Origin: an uncultured SAR86 cluster bacterium
GTDB lineage: Bacteria > Pseudomonadota > Gammaproteobacteria > Magnimaribacterales > Magnimaribacteraceae
Direction: 5' to 3'
Length of the DNA: 43,187 bases
Assembly: GCA_902532015.1 (NCBI GenBank)
Contig: CACAGI010000011.1
Span: 1 to 43,187, forward strand
Of this stretch, positions 34,102 to 42,356 are shown one piece after another. The position numbers and the translations under genes were made by a program. The notes beneath the pieces were generated by a model. It ran no database searches and was not told where the DNA came from. It saw nothing but the letters and a program-made list of their open reading frames with translations. Every line of letters starts with the position of its first letter. The first letter of the stretch is position 1.

Positions 34102-34454
34102 TATTTTTTGATCTTGCTTAAAACCGGTATCAATAAAAAAGAAAGTAGCACAGCAATGCCTCCAGAAAGAAGGGCGATTAATCCTCCGTCTATTGCACCT
34201 AAAACATTCTGCTTGGAAGCCATAGCCACAACTATAGGAATGTAGATCATGCTCCAAAACGTGATCCCTTTTTCTGTAATATCGCCGAGTGTAAATGATT
34301 TCTTTAAGCGCTCTGATAAAAAGATTAAGAGAAGCATAGCTATTCCAATGCCTCCAATATTGGCATCAATTCCAAATAGCCTCCCCAGAAACTCTCCTAA
34401 AATAATCCCCAAGAGCATACAGAAGGATAATAAAGCTACACCGTAAATTACCAT
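34101..34454 (-). CDS. madL: Malonate transporter subunit MadL
   Basis: A 117-residue protein with four hydrophobic segments, matching MadL in size and in MVIYGVALLSFCMLLGI at the N-terminus and the central GIGIAMLLLIF and SMIYIPIVVAMASKQNV motifs. It pairs with MadM, encoded immediately downstream with a TAATG junction; both are needed for malonate uptake. The AAGG before the ATG is unusually close, so translation may depend on coupling from the upstream PQQ gene 17 nt away. The pairing and order (L then M) match known mad loci. Confidence 0.87.
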   Translation of the reverse strand: MVIYGVALLSFCMLLGIILGEFLGRLFGIDANIGGIGIAMLLLIFLSERLKKSFTLGDITEKGITFWSMIYIPIVVAMASKQNVLGAIDGGLIALLSGGIAVLLSFLLIPVLSKIKK

Positions 34455-34471
34455 CCTTATTATTATTTCAT

Positions 34472-36277
34472 TTATTTGATTGAAAAAGCCAAAATAACAT
34501 TGCCAGCCATTTGTCCGTGTTGAGAGTATCCGCTGTTAATAAATACCCAATCATCAACAATAACGGGTCCTGCAGCATCTATAGATCCTCCTGCGGCAGG
34601 ATTGCCGTTAACCGTTTGATAGCCTCTTAAAGTATCAAACTCCCATAATTTCTTTCCATTTAAGGTTGAGTGAGCAGAAAACCTACCATCCAAAGTACCT
34701 GCGTATAGAACGTCTCTCGCTACAGAAATAGGAGCTGAAAATCCAACAGTACATACCCCTTCTCCTACTAAAGGTTTTCTATCTTTACAAATATCGTCTA
34801 ACTTATAAGACCATAAGATTTTGCCTTCTTCAAAATCTAATGCATACAAACCAGGTTTAGGTTCTGTGTCGTACTTTCTTCCTACCTCTCTATCTGAAAC
34901 AGGCACATACAATCTTTCATTGTCAGTTGACATACCAAAATGAACACCGCCCAGAAGTCCACCCCTTCCAACTTTAGTTTTCCAATCTATTTTTCCCGTA
35001 GAGGTATTTAATCTAAAGACCCAGCCTGATTTTTGTCCTGCAAATAAAGCTTTATTTCCATTTTTGTCAAAAGATTGAATAACTGATGCTCCGAAGTCAA
35101 AATCAGGGCCATCTTCTTCAGGACAACTCATTCTTTTGATTACAGGAATTTCACATGCAACATTATGGGCGTCACCAGATAAAGTTTGTGTTGACCATAA
35201 TTTTTTACCCGTCTCAAGGCTCAAGCTAATAATAGCATCACTAAATTCAGAAGCTGGAGATTGTGTACTTTGTCCTGTGCCAAAAAAAACTCTTCCATCT
35301 TCTATATCAACGCCTGGGGCATTCCAAACAGCAGCTCCGGAAGGAGCAAATTTTTTAACTCTTGTAATTAGTCCTTTCTCTGTAAATTGTGCTTGCTTAA
35401 GCACTCTATGATTCCAAATAATTTCTCCACTCGAAGAATTTAAAGCCGCCATGCCTCCACTGGTTTTACAGCATTCATAACTGGGATCTATAGCTAAAAC
35501 AGTTTCATAAGTTGAAATAGGAACTAAAAGATAATTACCCACATGCACTGGTGAAGCTGAAGAAGTGTTCGATTCGTATTCTTTAGGTATCTTAGTTTCC
35601 CAAATCAATTTTCCATCTAATGCATTAATTTTAAAAACATTAAAATCCCAATCTACCAGATATAAAGCATCATTATTCACTGTATCCACAGCAGGCGCGT
35701 TTCTTAATCTTGCCTGTGATTGAAATGCCCAATGCAGGCAACCATTCTCTTTATCCAGGGCATATAAAGTATCTGACCCAGACAAAAATACTAATTCTCC
35801 CATTACTATAGGTTGGGCTCTTACCTCTTGGCTGCCTATGCCAAAGGACCATTTAAGTTTTAATTCTTTTATATTGCTGGAATTGATATTTGTATTGGTT
35901 TGATTTCTTGAATTAAAGGCATCATGACCCCAACTCAACCAATTAGAATTTGAGTTCAAAGAATCTTCAGAAAGATCTTTTTTACAGTAATTATCAGTGG
36001 CGTTTGTTTTAACTGAATCACCTTCTCCTTTTGAAAGATGTTGGGCTATAGCTTTTTTTTGCTCATCAGAAAGATGCTGAGCCTGTTGTTTCATTTTACC
36101 TTCTTGCAAAACATTCAATAATTCAGATTGAGAGTAATATGTCATAGAAGAAAGAGAGAGCAAATTAAGACTTTTATCTTCATGACAAGAAGCACAATTA
36201 TCATTGGATAGAATTTCTCCGTCTAAAGCATAAACAAGAGTTGAAAAAAGAAAAAATAAAGTTATAAAGAATTTCAT
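34472..36277 (-). CDS. Cytochrome c-PQQ propeller dehydrogenase (polyvinyl-alcohol-dehydrogenase-like)
   Basis: A 601-residue exported protein: signal peptide (residues 1-17), a short N-terminal cytochrome c domain with C28-A-S-C31-H32, then from about residue 115 a PQQ-type beta-propeller. Propeller repeats are visible as KLKWSFGIGSQEVRAQP, LYALDKENGCLHWAF, GKLIWETKIP, GEIIWNHRV, GKKLWSTQTL, GKIDWKTKVG and GKKLWEFDTL, each ending in the W motif of PQQ repeats. The cytochrome-first layout matches 'PVA dehydrogenase (cytochrome)'-type proteins that oxidise alcohols and pass electrons to the chain. Two adjacent cysteines (ECCKTSGGM) could form the vicinal disulfide seen in PQQ enzymes. Substrate unknown. 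Confidence 0.85.
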   Translation of the reverse strand: MKFFITLFFLFSTLVYALDGEILSNDNCASCHEDKSLNLLSLSSMTYYSQSELLNVLQEGKMKQQAQHLSDEQKKAIAQHLSKGEGDSVKTNATDNYCKKDLSEDSLNSNSNWLSWGHDAFNSRNQTNTNINSSNIKELKLKWSFGIGSQEVRAQPIVMGELVFLSGSDTLYALDKENGCLHWAFQSQARLRNAPAVDTVNNDALYLVDWDFNVFKINALDGKLIWETKIPKEYESNTSSASPVHVGNYLLVPISTYETVLAIDPSYECCKTSGGMAALNSSSGEIIWNHRVLKQAQFTEKGLITRVKKFAPSGAAVWNAPGVDIEDGRVFFGTGQSTQSPASEFSDAIISLSLETGKKLWSTQTLSGDAHNVACEIPVIKRMSCPEEDGPDFDFGASVIQSFDKNGNKALFAGQKSGWVFRLNTSTGKIDWKTKVGRGGLLGGVHFGMSTDNERLYVPVSDREVGRKYDTEPKPGLYALDFEEGKILWSYKLDDICKDRKPLVGEGVCTVGFSAPISVARDVLYAGTLDGRFSAHSTLNGKKLWEFDTLRGYQTVNGNPAAGGSIDAAGPVIVDDWVFINSGYSQHGQMAGNVILAFSIK

Positions 36278-36285
36278 TATGTTCG

Positions 36286-37026
36286 TTAATACAAAAATAA
36301 AAGAATAGTCACAAGAAAGCCAGTAAAGATAATGAATCTTCTTACAGTCATTTCTGGAAGTGCTTGGGTTAACTTAGCCCCGCAAAAACCGCCTATTGCT
36401 GAAAAGATCATCATATAAAATACATACGACCACTCTATATAGCCACTTATAAAGAAAATACACACAGACACTGAAGTTAGAAGAAAAGAAAGTAGAGATT
36501 TGATGGCCGATAAATGTTTGATCGTCATCTCTCTTCCTAAGGAGAGGGCTGCTAAAGTTGCTATTCCCAAACCGCCATTAAAATAACCTCCGTATACACT
36601 TACCAAACTGACCCCAAGGAATTGAAGTAAATTTCCTGGTTTATCTTCTTTCTTGCTTCTTTTTGGGTTAAAAATAAAAAGCAAAGTAGCGAGCAAGATT
36701 AACCAAGGTAAAAGGGATATAAACACTTCATCTTTTGTGTTTATCAACAATAAAGCTCCTAAAACAGAACTTGCACTAGCTAAGCTAGCTAAAGTTATTA
36801 TGTGTTTTCTATCTAAATCACGATAAAGATTCTTAAATCCAATCACCGATCCAAAATAACCTGGTAATAATGAAGCTGCGCTAGTTGTATTAGCATTAAT
36901 CGGAGATATGCCAAGGAATATAAGAGCAGGTAAAGTTATAAAGCTACCTCCCCCAGCAAGTGCATTAAGATTTCCTGCTAAGAAAGCTGCAACACATACA
37001 ATAAAAACACTAAGAATAGGTTCCAA
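36286..37026 (-). CDS. TauE/SafE family sulfite exporter-like permease
   Basis: A 246-residue membrane protein with about eight TM helices, of the TauE/SafE family of anion exporters. Seen: FLAGNLNALAGGGSFITLPALIFLGISPINANTTSA (given by position, residues 16-51; N..AGGGS.I and NA.T are the hallmarks), the second-repeat equivalent GGYFNGGLGIATLAAL, and GGFCGAKLTQALP near the end. The start is TTG with no good alternative, since later candidates would remove TM1. It is encoded 8 nt before the PQQ-cytochrome protein and 20 nt after DUF1330. Substrates known for relatives are sulfite, sulfoacetate or other organic anions. Confidence 0.85.
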   Translation of the reverse strand: MEPILSVFIVCVAAFLAGNLNALAGGGSFITLPALIFLGISPINANTTSAASLLPGYFGSVIGFKNLYRDLDRKHIITLASLASASSVLGALLLINTKDEVFISLLPWLILLATLLFIFNPKRSKKEDKPGNLLQFLGVSLVSVYGGYFNGGLGIATLAALSLGREMTIKHLSAIKSLLSFLLTSVSVCIFFISGYIEWSYVFYMMIFSAIGGFCGAKLTQALPEMTVRRFIIFTGFLVTILLFLY

Positions 37027-37046
37027 AACTATAAAGAATTAAATCT

Positions 37047-37331
37047 TCAGATTCCCTCTACGATTACAACAAACCTGTTAGAAGACACTAAGGCATGCTC
37101 CAAAGCTACTTTGTACTCTTCAGAATGATAAGCTTCTAAGGCTTTTTCTTTAGAATCAAACTCGACTAGCACAGTTCTCTCAAGGCCGCTGCCTTCTAAT
37201 TCAACTTGGTCTCCTCCTCTTACTAAAAATTTACCACCATATTTTTCAATGGCTGGACCGGCTAATTTTGCGTACTCTCCATATTCATCAGCGTTCGTTA
37301 CATGACATCTATTAATCCAATAACCTTTCAT
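37047..37331 (-). CDS. DUF1330 domain protein
   Basis: A 94-residue protein that fits the DUF1330 family, a small dimeric alpha/beta-barrel: GYWINRCHVTNADEYGEYA, GPAIEKYGGKFLVRGGDQV (the GGkfLvRGG signature) and VLVEFDSKEKALEAYHSEEY followed by a C-terminal VVIVEGI strand. Such proteins often accompany catabolic genes but have no fixed function. Its ATG directly follows the TAA of the TonB-C-like gene with no gap. Confidence 0.9.
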   Translation of the reverse strand: MKGYWINRCHVTNADEYGEYAKLAGPAIEKYGGKFLVRGGDQVELEGSGLERTVLVEFDSKEKALEAYHSEEYKVALEHALVSSNRFVVIVEGI

Positions 37332-37922
37332 TTAATCTCTATCCTCCCACCTAGTGTTTAAAGACATTTCGCCAGTTAAATTAATTATCTCATACGACTT
37401 ATTATCAAAATTTATAGGTTCAAATTTAGTCTTTCTTGTTCTTGCTTTAATAAATTTTTTAGCATCACTCTTACTAAATACACCTTCAGCTTTTATTATC
37501 GCAATATTCTTTAATGATCCTTCTTTGGAAATGTCATAAGAATAGGTGAATGAACTTTTACCACTTGGAGTATCGGCAGGTGTTTCAAAACCAGGAGAAA
37601 CAAATATCGGGGTACAAAATAACCTCTTACAAACCGCTTCAGTCTTTCGATCTTGAAATGCTCTGAAAGAACAACTTGAACCTTGGCAAGTTAGGCAAGT
37701 ATTAAAAGCTGAATCTCTATGTTTTCTTACTGCAGTCAATATAGTGTCATTCATAGCAATCATATTGTTACAAGCTAAAGGCTGAAACATAGATTTAGGT
37801 CTTTCATTTGTTCCTGATATATGTGAATACTCCCCGACAACAATATCAGGTGCCTTAGGAACTCCACTCCAGTGCAAACTTGAAATCAGTAAAGATATAG
37901 TAAGTAATATGGGTCTTTTCAT
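37332..37922 (-). CDS. Exported protein with TonB-C-like domain, 196 aa
   Basis: Signal peptide (about residues 1-20) and six cysteines between residues 45 and 105, including CLTCQGSSC and CKRLFC, then a C-terminal domain that looks like TonB_C: FTYSYDISKEGSLKNIAII, then an acidic-serine stretch and KARTRKTKFEPI, in the V-x-x-x-G-x-x-x-x-V...A...W-x-F-x-P pattern. There is no N-terminal TM-Pro-rich spacer, so it is not a normal TonB. I chose the ATG at 37922, with GGAGG 4 nt upstream, over an ATG five codons earlier without one. Similar TonB_C-only periplasmic proteins occur in marine bacteria but with no assigned role. Confidence 0.72.
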   Translation of the reverse strand: MKRPILLTISLLISSLHWSGVPKAPDIVVGEYSHISGTNERPKSMFQPLACNNMIAMNDTILTAVRKHRDSAFNTCLTCQGSSCSFRAFQDRKTEAVCKRLFCTPIFVSPGFETPADTPSGKSSFTYSYDISKEGSLKNIAIIKAEGVFSKSDAKKFIKARTRKTKFEPINFDNKSYEIINLTGEMSLNTRWEDRD

Positions 37923-37973
37923 ATTGCCTCCATGCAAATGAGGTTTAAATAGCTAGCCATCGTATTAATTTAA

Positions 37974-40139
37974 TTAAGATTTATATAATAACCTTTTTGA
38001 ATGAAGAATAGGCTCAGTATAACCACTGGGTTGAACTCTTCCTTTTAGGGCTAAGTCACAAGCTGCTGAAAATGCAACTCCTTTATAGTCAGGTGCCATG
38101 TTTATATATTCAGAATCGCCTTCATTTTGCTTATCAACAATTACTGCCATCTTTTTCATTGTCTCTAGAACCTGCTCCTCCGAACAGATATCATGATGCA
38201 GCCAGTTAGCTATGTGTTGACTGGAAATTCTGCAAGTAGCCCTATCCTCCATTAGACCAACATTATTAATATCAGGAACCTTGGAACAACCTATGCCTAA
38301 ATCCACCCATCTAACTACATAACCTAATATGCCTTGGCAGTTATTATCTAGCTCATCTTGTATATCTTTTTCGCTTAACGATGAAGCATCTTCAAGTAAA
38401 GGAATGGTAAGTATGGCGTTAAGATCAGCTTTATTTCTAGATTTAATTGTTTCCTGCCTTTCACTTACTAAAACTTGGTGATAATGAATGGCATGTAAAG
38501 TAGCTGCAGTAGGCGAAGGGACCCAAGCGCAGTTCGCGCCTGCTTCAGGATGCATAGATTTACTCTCATACATTCCTAACATTTCGTCAGGCATAGCCCA
38601 CATGCCTTTACCTATTTGTGCTTTTCCACGAAAGCCAGTTTCAAGACCAACGTCTACATTCCAGTCTTCATAGGCATTTATCCAGGGTTGTTGTTTCATA
38701 AGAGCCTTCGGAATCATGGGTCCTGCTTCCATGCTTGTATGAATTTCATCACCGGTTCGATCTAAGAAACCTGTATTAATAAAAATAACTCTGTCTTTCG
38801 CCGCCCTAATGCATTCCTTCAAATTGACGGTTGTTCTTCTTTCTTCATCCATAATGCCAACTTTTACAGTTAAAGGTTTTATATCAAGAGCTTTCTCAAC
38901 AGCCGAAAATAAATCACAGGTAAATTGAACTTCTTCTGGACCGTGCATTTTAGGCTTTACTATATAAACACTTCCAGTTCTCGAATTGCTAAGACTTCCA
39001 GTTTTCATTAAGTCATGCTTGGCAATACAAATTGTAAACATGGCGTCTAAAATTCCTTCAGGGATCTCATTACCTTCTTTATCAAGCACAGCAGGGTTAG
39101 TCATAAGATGTCCAACGTTTCTGACCAGCAAAACGCTTCTTCCAGGTAAAGTTAATGACTCGCCATCTGATCTAGAATATTCCCTATCTGCATTAAGGGA
39201 TCTTGTCATTTCTTGATCTCCCTTTACAAATGTTTCTTTCAAATCTCCTTTCATTAAACCTAGCCAGTTCCTGTAAGCTATAGTTTTATCTTCAGCGTCA
39301 ACTGCAGCAACAGAATCCTCTAAATCTTGTATTGTTGTTACGGCAGACTCTACCATTACATCCTTTATTCCTGCAGGGTCATCTTTACCTACTGAATCTT
39401 CTTTATCTACTTGAATTTCTATATGTAAGTTATTGTTTTTTAACAATATACCACTAGGATTATCGGGATCACCTAAGTAACCAACGAACTGTCCTTCATC
39501 CTTTAAACTAACTGTTGATTGATTAGTCAGAGTTATGTCTAAATTATTATCACTAACCTTAAAACCTGTTACTTCAGCGTAAGATCCAGAACTTAACGCG
39601 ATAGTCTCATCAAGAAAGTTCTTAGAAAATTCAATAACCTTATCTCCTCTAACAGGATTGTAAGCCCCTCCTCGCTCAGCACCGCCCTCTTCAGATATCA
39701 TGTCCGTTCCATAAAGAGCATCGTATAAGCTTCCCCATCTTGCATTAGCTGCATTTAAAGAGAACCTTGCATTCATTACCGGAACCACGAGTTGCGCTCC
39801 AGCTATAGTTTTTATCTCTTCATCGACGTTGTCAGTAGAAATTTCGAAGTCTTCTCCTTCCTCTAGAAGGTAATTGATCTCTTGTAAAAAATTTATATAA
39901 GCATCTTGATCGTGGGGTTCACCTTTTCTTGAAAGGTGCCATTGATCTATCTTGTCTTGAATATCTTCTCGTTTCTGAAGAAGTTCTTTATTTCTAGGAC
40001 CAAATTCATCAAGTATAGTTTCTAAAGAATTCCAAAAGTGATCTGCGTCTACACCAATGCCATCTATAACTTCAGTTCTTAGAAATTCATCCAATTCTTT
40101 GGCTACTGTTAGGTTTCCATATTTCAGTGTTTCCGTCAT
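37974..40139 (-). CDS. glcB: Malate synthase G
   Basis: A 721-residue monomeric malate synthase (E. coli GlcB is 723), condensing glyoxylate and acetyl-CoA into malate in the glyoxylate shunt or glycolate pathway. Clear motifs: [61 protein letters not shown] and [23 protein letters not shown] precedes the ATG by about 6 nt. It is divergent from the FadB-like gene (127-nt gap), so acetyl-CoA from fatty acids would feed it; isocitrate lyase is not in the window. It may start the long minus-strand run down to 31866, although a 51-nt gap follows it. Confidence 0.95.
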   Translation of the reverse strand: MTETLKYGNLTVAKELDEFLRTEVIDGIGVDADHFWNSLETILDEFGPRNKELLQKREDIQDKIDQWHLSRKGEPHDQDAYINFLQEINYLLEEGEDFEISTDNVDEEIKTIAGAQLVVPVMNARFSLNAANARWGSLYDALYGTDMISEEGGAERGGAYNPVRGDKVIEFSKNFLDETIALSSGSYAEVTGFKVSDNNLDITLTNQSTVSLKDEGQFVGYLGDPDNPSGILLKNNNLHIEIQVDKEDSVGKDDPAGIKDVMVESAVTTIQDLEDSVAAVDAEDKTIAYRNWLGLMKGDLKETFVKGDQEMTRSLNADREYSRSDGESLTLPGRSVLLVRNVGHLMTNPAVLDKEGNEIPEGILDAMFTICIAKHDLMKTGSLSNSRTGSVYIVKPKMHGPEEVQFTCDLFSAVEKALDIKPLTVKVGIMDEERRTTVNLKECIRAAKDRVIFINTGFLDRTGDEIHTSMEAGPMIPKALMKQQPWINAYEDWNVDVGLETGFRGKAQIGKGMWAMPDEMLGMYESKSMHPEAGANCAWVPSPTAATLHAIHYHQVLVSERQETIKSRNKADLNAILTIPLLEDASSLSEKDIQDELDNNCQGILGYVVRWVDLGIGCSKVPDINNVGLMEDRATCRISSQHIANWLHHDICSEEQVLETMKKMAVIVDKQNEGDSEYINMAPDYKGVAFSAACDLALKGRVQPSGYTEPILHSKRLLYKS

Positions 40140-40266
40140 CTTTTGTCCTATTTCGTGAAAATTAAAAGAGCTTAATCTTACAGTTATCTTACTAGTATAT
40201 AAATAGTATTTTTTTGTTAATTATTAAGCTAGCATAGTTAACCCAAAATTATAAAAGGAAATAAAT

Positions 40267-42339
40267 ATGACAACCATTAATGAGGTCACAACTTTAGATA
40301 TAAATGATGAAGTAGCTGTAGTTACTCTAAACTCACCTCCAGTAAATGCCCTTTCTGCTAACGTCAGAGAAGGCTTGAATGAAGGTGTAGGGTCGGCGAT
40401 TAAAAATGAAGCAGTAAAATCCATTGTAATTATTTGTGAAGGAAGAACATTTATAGCAGGAGCCGATATAACGGAATTCGGTCAAGCGCCTAAAGGGCCT
40501 TCACTGTACGAAGTACAGGACATGATTGAAAACTCTCCCAAGCCCGTAGTAGCAGCTATACATGGTACAGCGCTAGGAGGAGGTTTAGAAGTAGCTCTTA
40601 CTTGTCATTATAGAATTGCCGTTCCTTCTTCTAAATGCGGCCTTCCTGAAGTTAATTTAGGATTGTTGCCTGGTGCTGGAGGCACACAAAGATTACCGAG
40701 GATAGTTGGGGCTGCAAAAGCATTAGTTATGATGACTAGCGGAGAACATGTTCCGGCTAGCCAATGCCTAGAAATGGGACTGGTTGACGAAATAGCTGAG
40801 GAAGATGGTCTGCTTGGTGGTGCTGTTTCTTTTGCTAAAAAGATCGTTTCTGAAAATAGACCGTTAGTCAAAGTCAGAGATGCAGACGATAAGATTAAGT
40901 CTGATAAAGGAAACGATGCTCTCTTTTCTGATTTTAGGAAATCTATTGCTAGAAAAACCAGAGGTTTTCTAGCTCCTGAATACAACATTCAATGCGTAGA
41001 AGCAGCAGTTAACCTTCCATTTGAAGAAGGTTTAAAAGTTGAACAAGACCTTTTTATGAAACTCATGACTGGCTCTCAATCAGCCGCACAGCGTTATATT
41101 TTCTTCGCACAAAGACAAGTCACTAAAATTCCTGATATAGAAAAAGATACTGAAATACAATCTATTGAGTCCGTAGGAGTAATTGGCGCTGGAACCATGG
41201 GTGGAGGTATATCCATGAATTTTGCCAATGTAGGTATTCCGGTGACAATCATTGAGCAAAGCCAAGAAAGACTTGATAAGGGATTAGGCATAATAAGAAA
41301 AAATTATGAGAACACTGCCGCTAAAGGAAGGATAACTTCTGAGCAAGTAGAAGAAAGGATGAGTCTTATTAACGGGCAGACCTCTTTAGATTCTTTAAAT
41401 ACGCAAGATCTTATTATTGAGGCAGTCTTTGAGAATATGGACCTCAAGAAAGATATCTTCAAGCAACTAGATGGAATTTGTAAAGAAGGCGCTATCCTAG
41501 CTTCCAATACTTCTGCTTTAGATGTAAATGAAATTGCAGCAGAAACTAACAGGCCTGAAGATGTTATTGGCCTTCATTTCTTCAGCCCCGCTAATGTAAT
41601 GAGATTGTTAGAAATAGTTAGAGGAGAAAAGACTTCCAAATCAGTTGTTGCGAGCTCTCTAGCGATCGCTAAAAGAATACAAAAAATAGCTGCGGTTGTT
41701 GGGGTTTGTCCTGGCTTCGTAGGAAATAGAATTCTTGCGCAAAGACAAAGAGAAGCAAATAAACTTATTCTTGAAGGTGCCCTGCCTTGGGATATAGATG
41801 ATGCTCTTTATGATTTTGGATTCCCAATGGGGCCTTTCGCAATGTCTGATCTAGCTGGATTGGATATTGGTTGGAACAAAGAAACTTCAAGTGGAGAAAC
41901 TCTAAGGGATGTTTTGTGTGAAGCTGGAAGATTGGGACAAAAATCTGGAAAAGGGTTTTATGTCTACGATGAAAACAGAAACAAATCTCCTGATCCTGAA
42001 GTAGAAGCACTAATAAAGAAGTTTGGAGAAGAGCGTCAAATTCAAATGAGAGATATAAGTAAAGAAGAAATTCTTGAACGTTGCTTGTACCCTATGATCA
42101 ATGAAGGCTTTAAGATCCTAGAAGAAGGTATGGCCATAAGGGCAAGCGATATAGATATTGTTTGGACTAATGGTTACGGCTGGCCGGTCTATGAAGGCGG
42201 ACCAATGTTTTATGGTAATTTGGTTGGTTACGATAGAGTTCTAGCATGGCTTCAAAAGGCAGAAAAAGAACTTGGACCAGAGTTTAAACCATCCCCATAC
42301 TTAGAGAGAGTTGTAGCTGAAAAGATCAATATTTTATAA
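40267..42339 (+). CDS. Bifunctional enoyl-CoA hydratase / 3-hydroxyacyl-CoA dehydrogenase
   Basis: A 690-residue beta-oxidation enzyme. The N-terminal crotonase half has FIAGADITEFG (oxyanion loop) and both catalytic glutamates: Glu108 in GGGLEVAL and Glu128 in GLPEVNLGLLPGAGGTQ. The NAD-binding half opens with GVIGAGTMGGGISMNF at residues 302-317 and continues with GLHFFSPANVM (His437) and FVGNRILAQRQREANKLI. This is the shorter peroxisomal-type trifunctional/bifunctional form rather than E. coli FadB (729). AAAGGA precedes the ATG. No thiolase gene follows; the convergent M20 gene comes next. It acts on enoyl-CoA and 3-hydroxyacyl-CoA in fatty-acid breakdown. Confidence 0.92.
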   Translation: MTTINEVTTLDINDEVAVVTLNSPPVNALSANVREGLNEGVGSAIKNEAVKSIVIICEGRTFIAGADITEFGQAPKGPSLYEVQDMIENSPKPVVAAIHGTALGGGLEVALTCHYRIAVPSSKCGLPEVNLGLLPGAGGTQRLPRIVGAAKALVMMTSGEHVPASQCLEMGLVDEIAEEDGLLGGAVSFAKKIVSENRPLVKVRDADDKIKSDKGNDALFSDFRKSIARKTRGFLAPEYNIQCVEAAVNLPFEEGLKVEQDLFMKLMTGSQSAAQRYIFFAQRQVTKIPDIEKDTEIQSIESVGVIGAGTMGGGISMNFANVGIPVTIIEQSQERLDKGLGIIRKNYENTAAKGRITSEQVEERMSLINGQTSLDSLNTQDLIIEAVFENMDLKKDIFKQLDGICKEGAILASNTSALDVNEIAAETNRPEDVIGLHFFSPANVMRLLEIVRGEKTSKSVVASSLAIAKRIQKIAAVVGVCPGFVGNRILAQRQREANKLILEGALPWDIDDALYDFGFPMGPFAMSDLAGLDIGWNKETSSGETLRDVLCEAGRLGQKSGKGFYVYDENRNKSPDPEVEALIKKFGEERQIQMRDISKEEILERCLYPMINEGFKILEEGMAIRASDIDIVWTNGYGWPVYEGGPMFYGNLVGYDRVLAWLQKAEKELGPEFKPSPYLERVVAEKINIL

Positions 42340-42356
42340 AAGGTTATTGATCCAGT

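Noticed and set aside
34102-34257. 52-codon N-terminal extension of MadM
   Set aside because: It lies wholly within the MadL coding frame, has no membrane segment, and MadM family proteins begin near the ATG at 34101, which forms a TAATG junction with MadL.
40190-40208. Imperfect inverted repeat (TACTA/TAGTA) between malate synthase and the FadB-like gene
   Set aside because: Five-base arms in AT-rich DNA; it fits neither LexA, FadR nor PsrA consensus well enough to call an operator.
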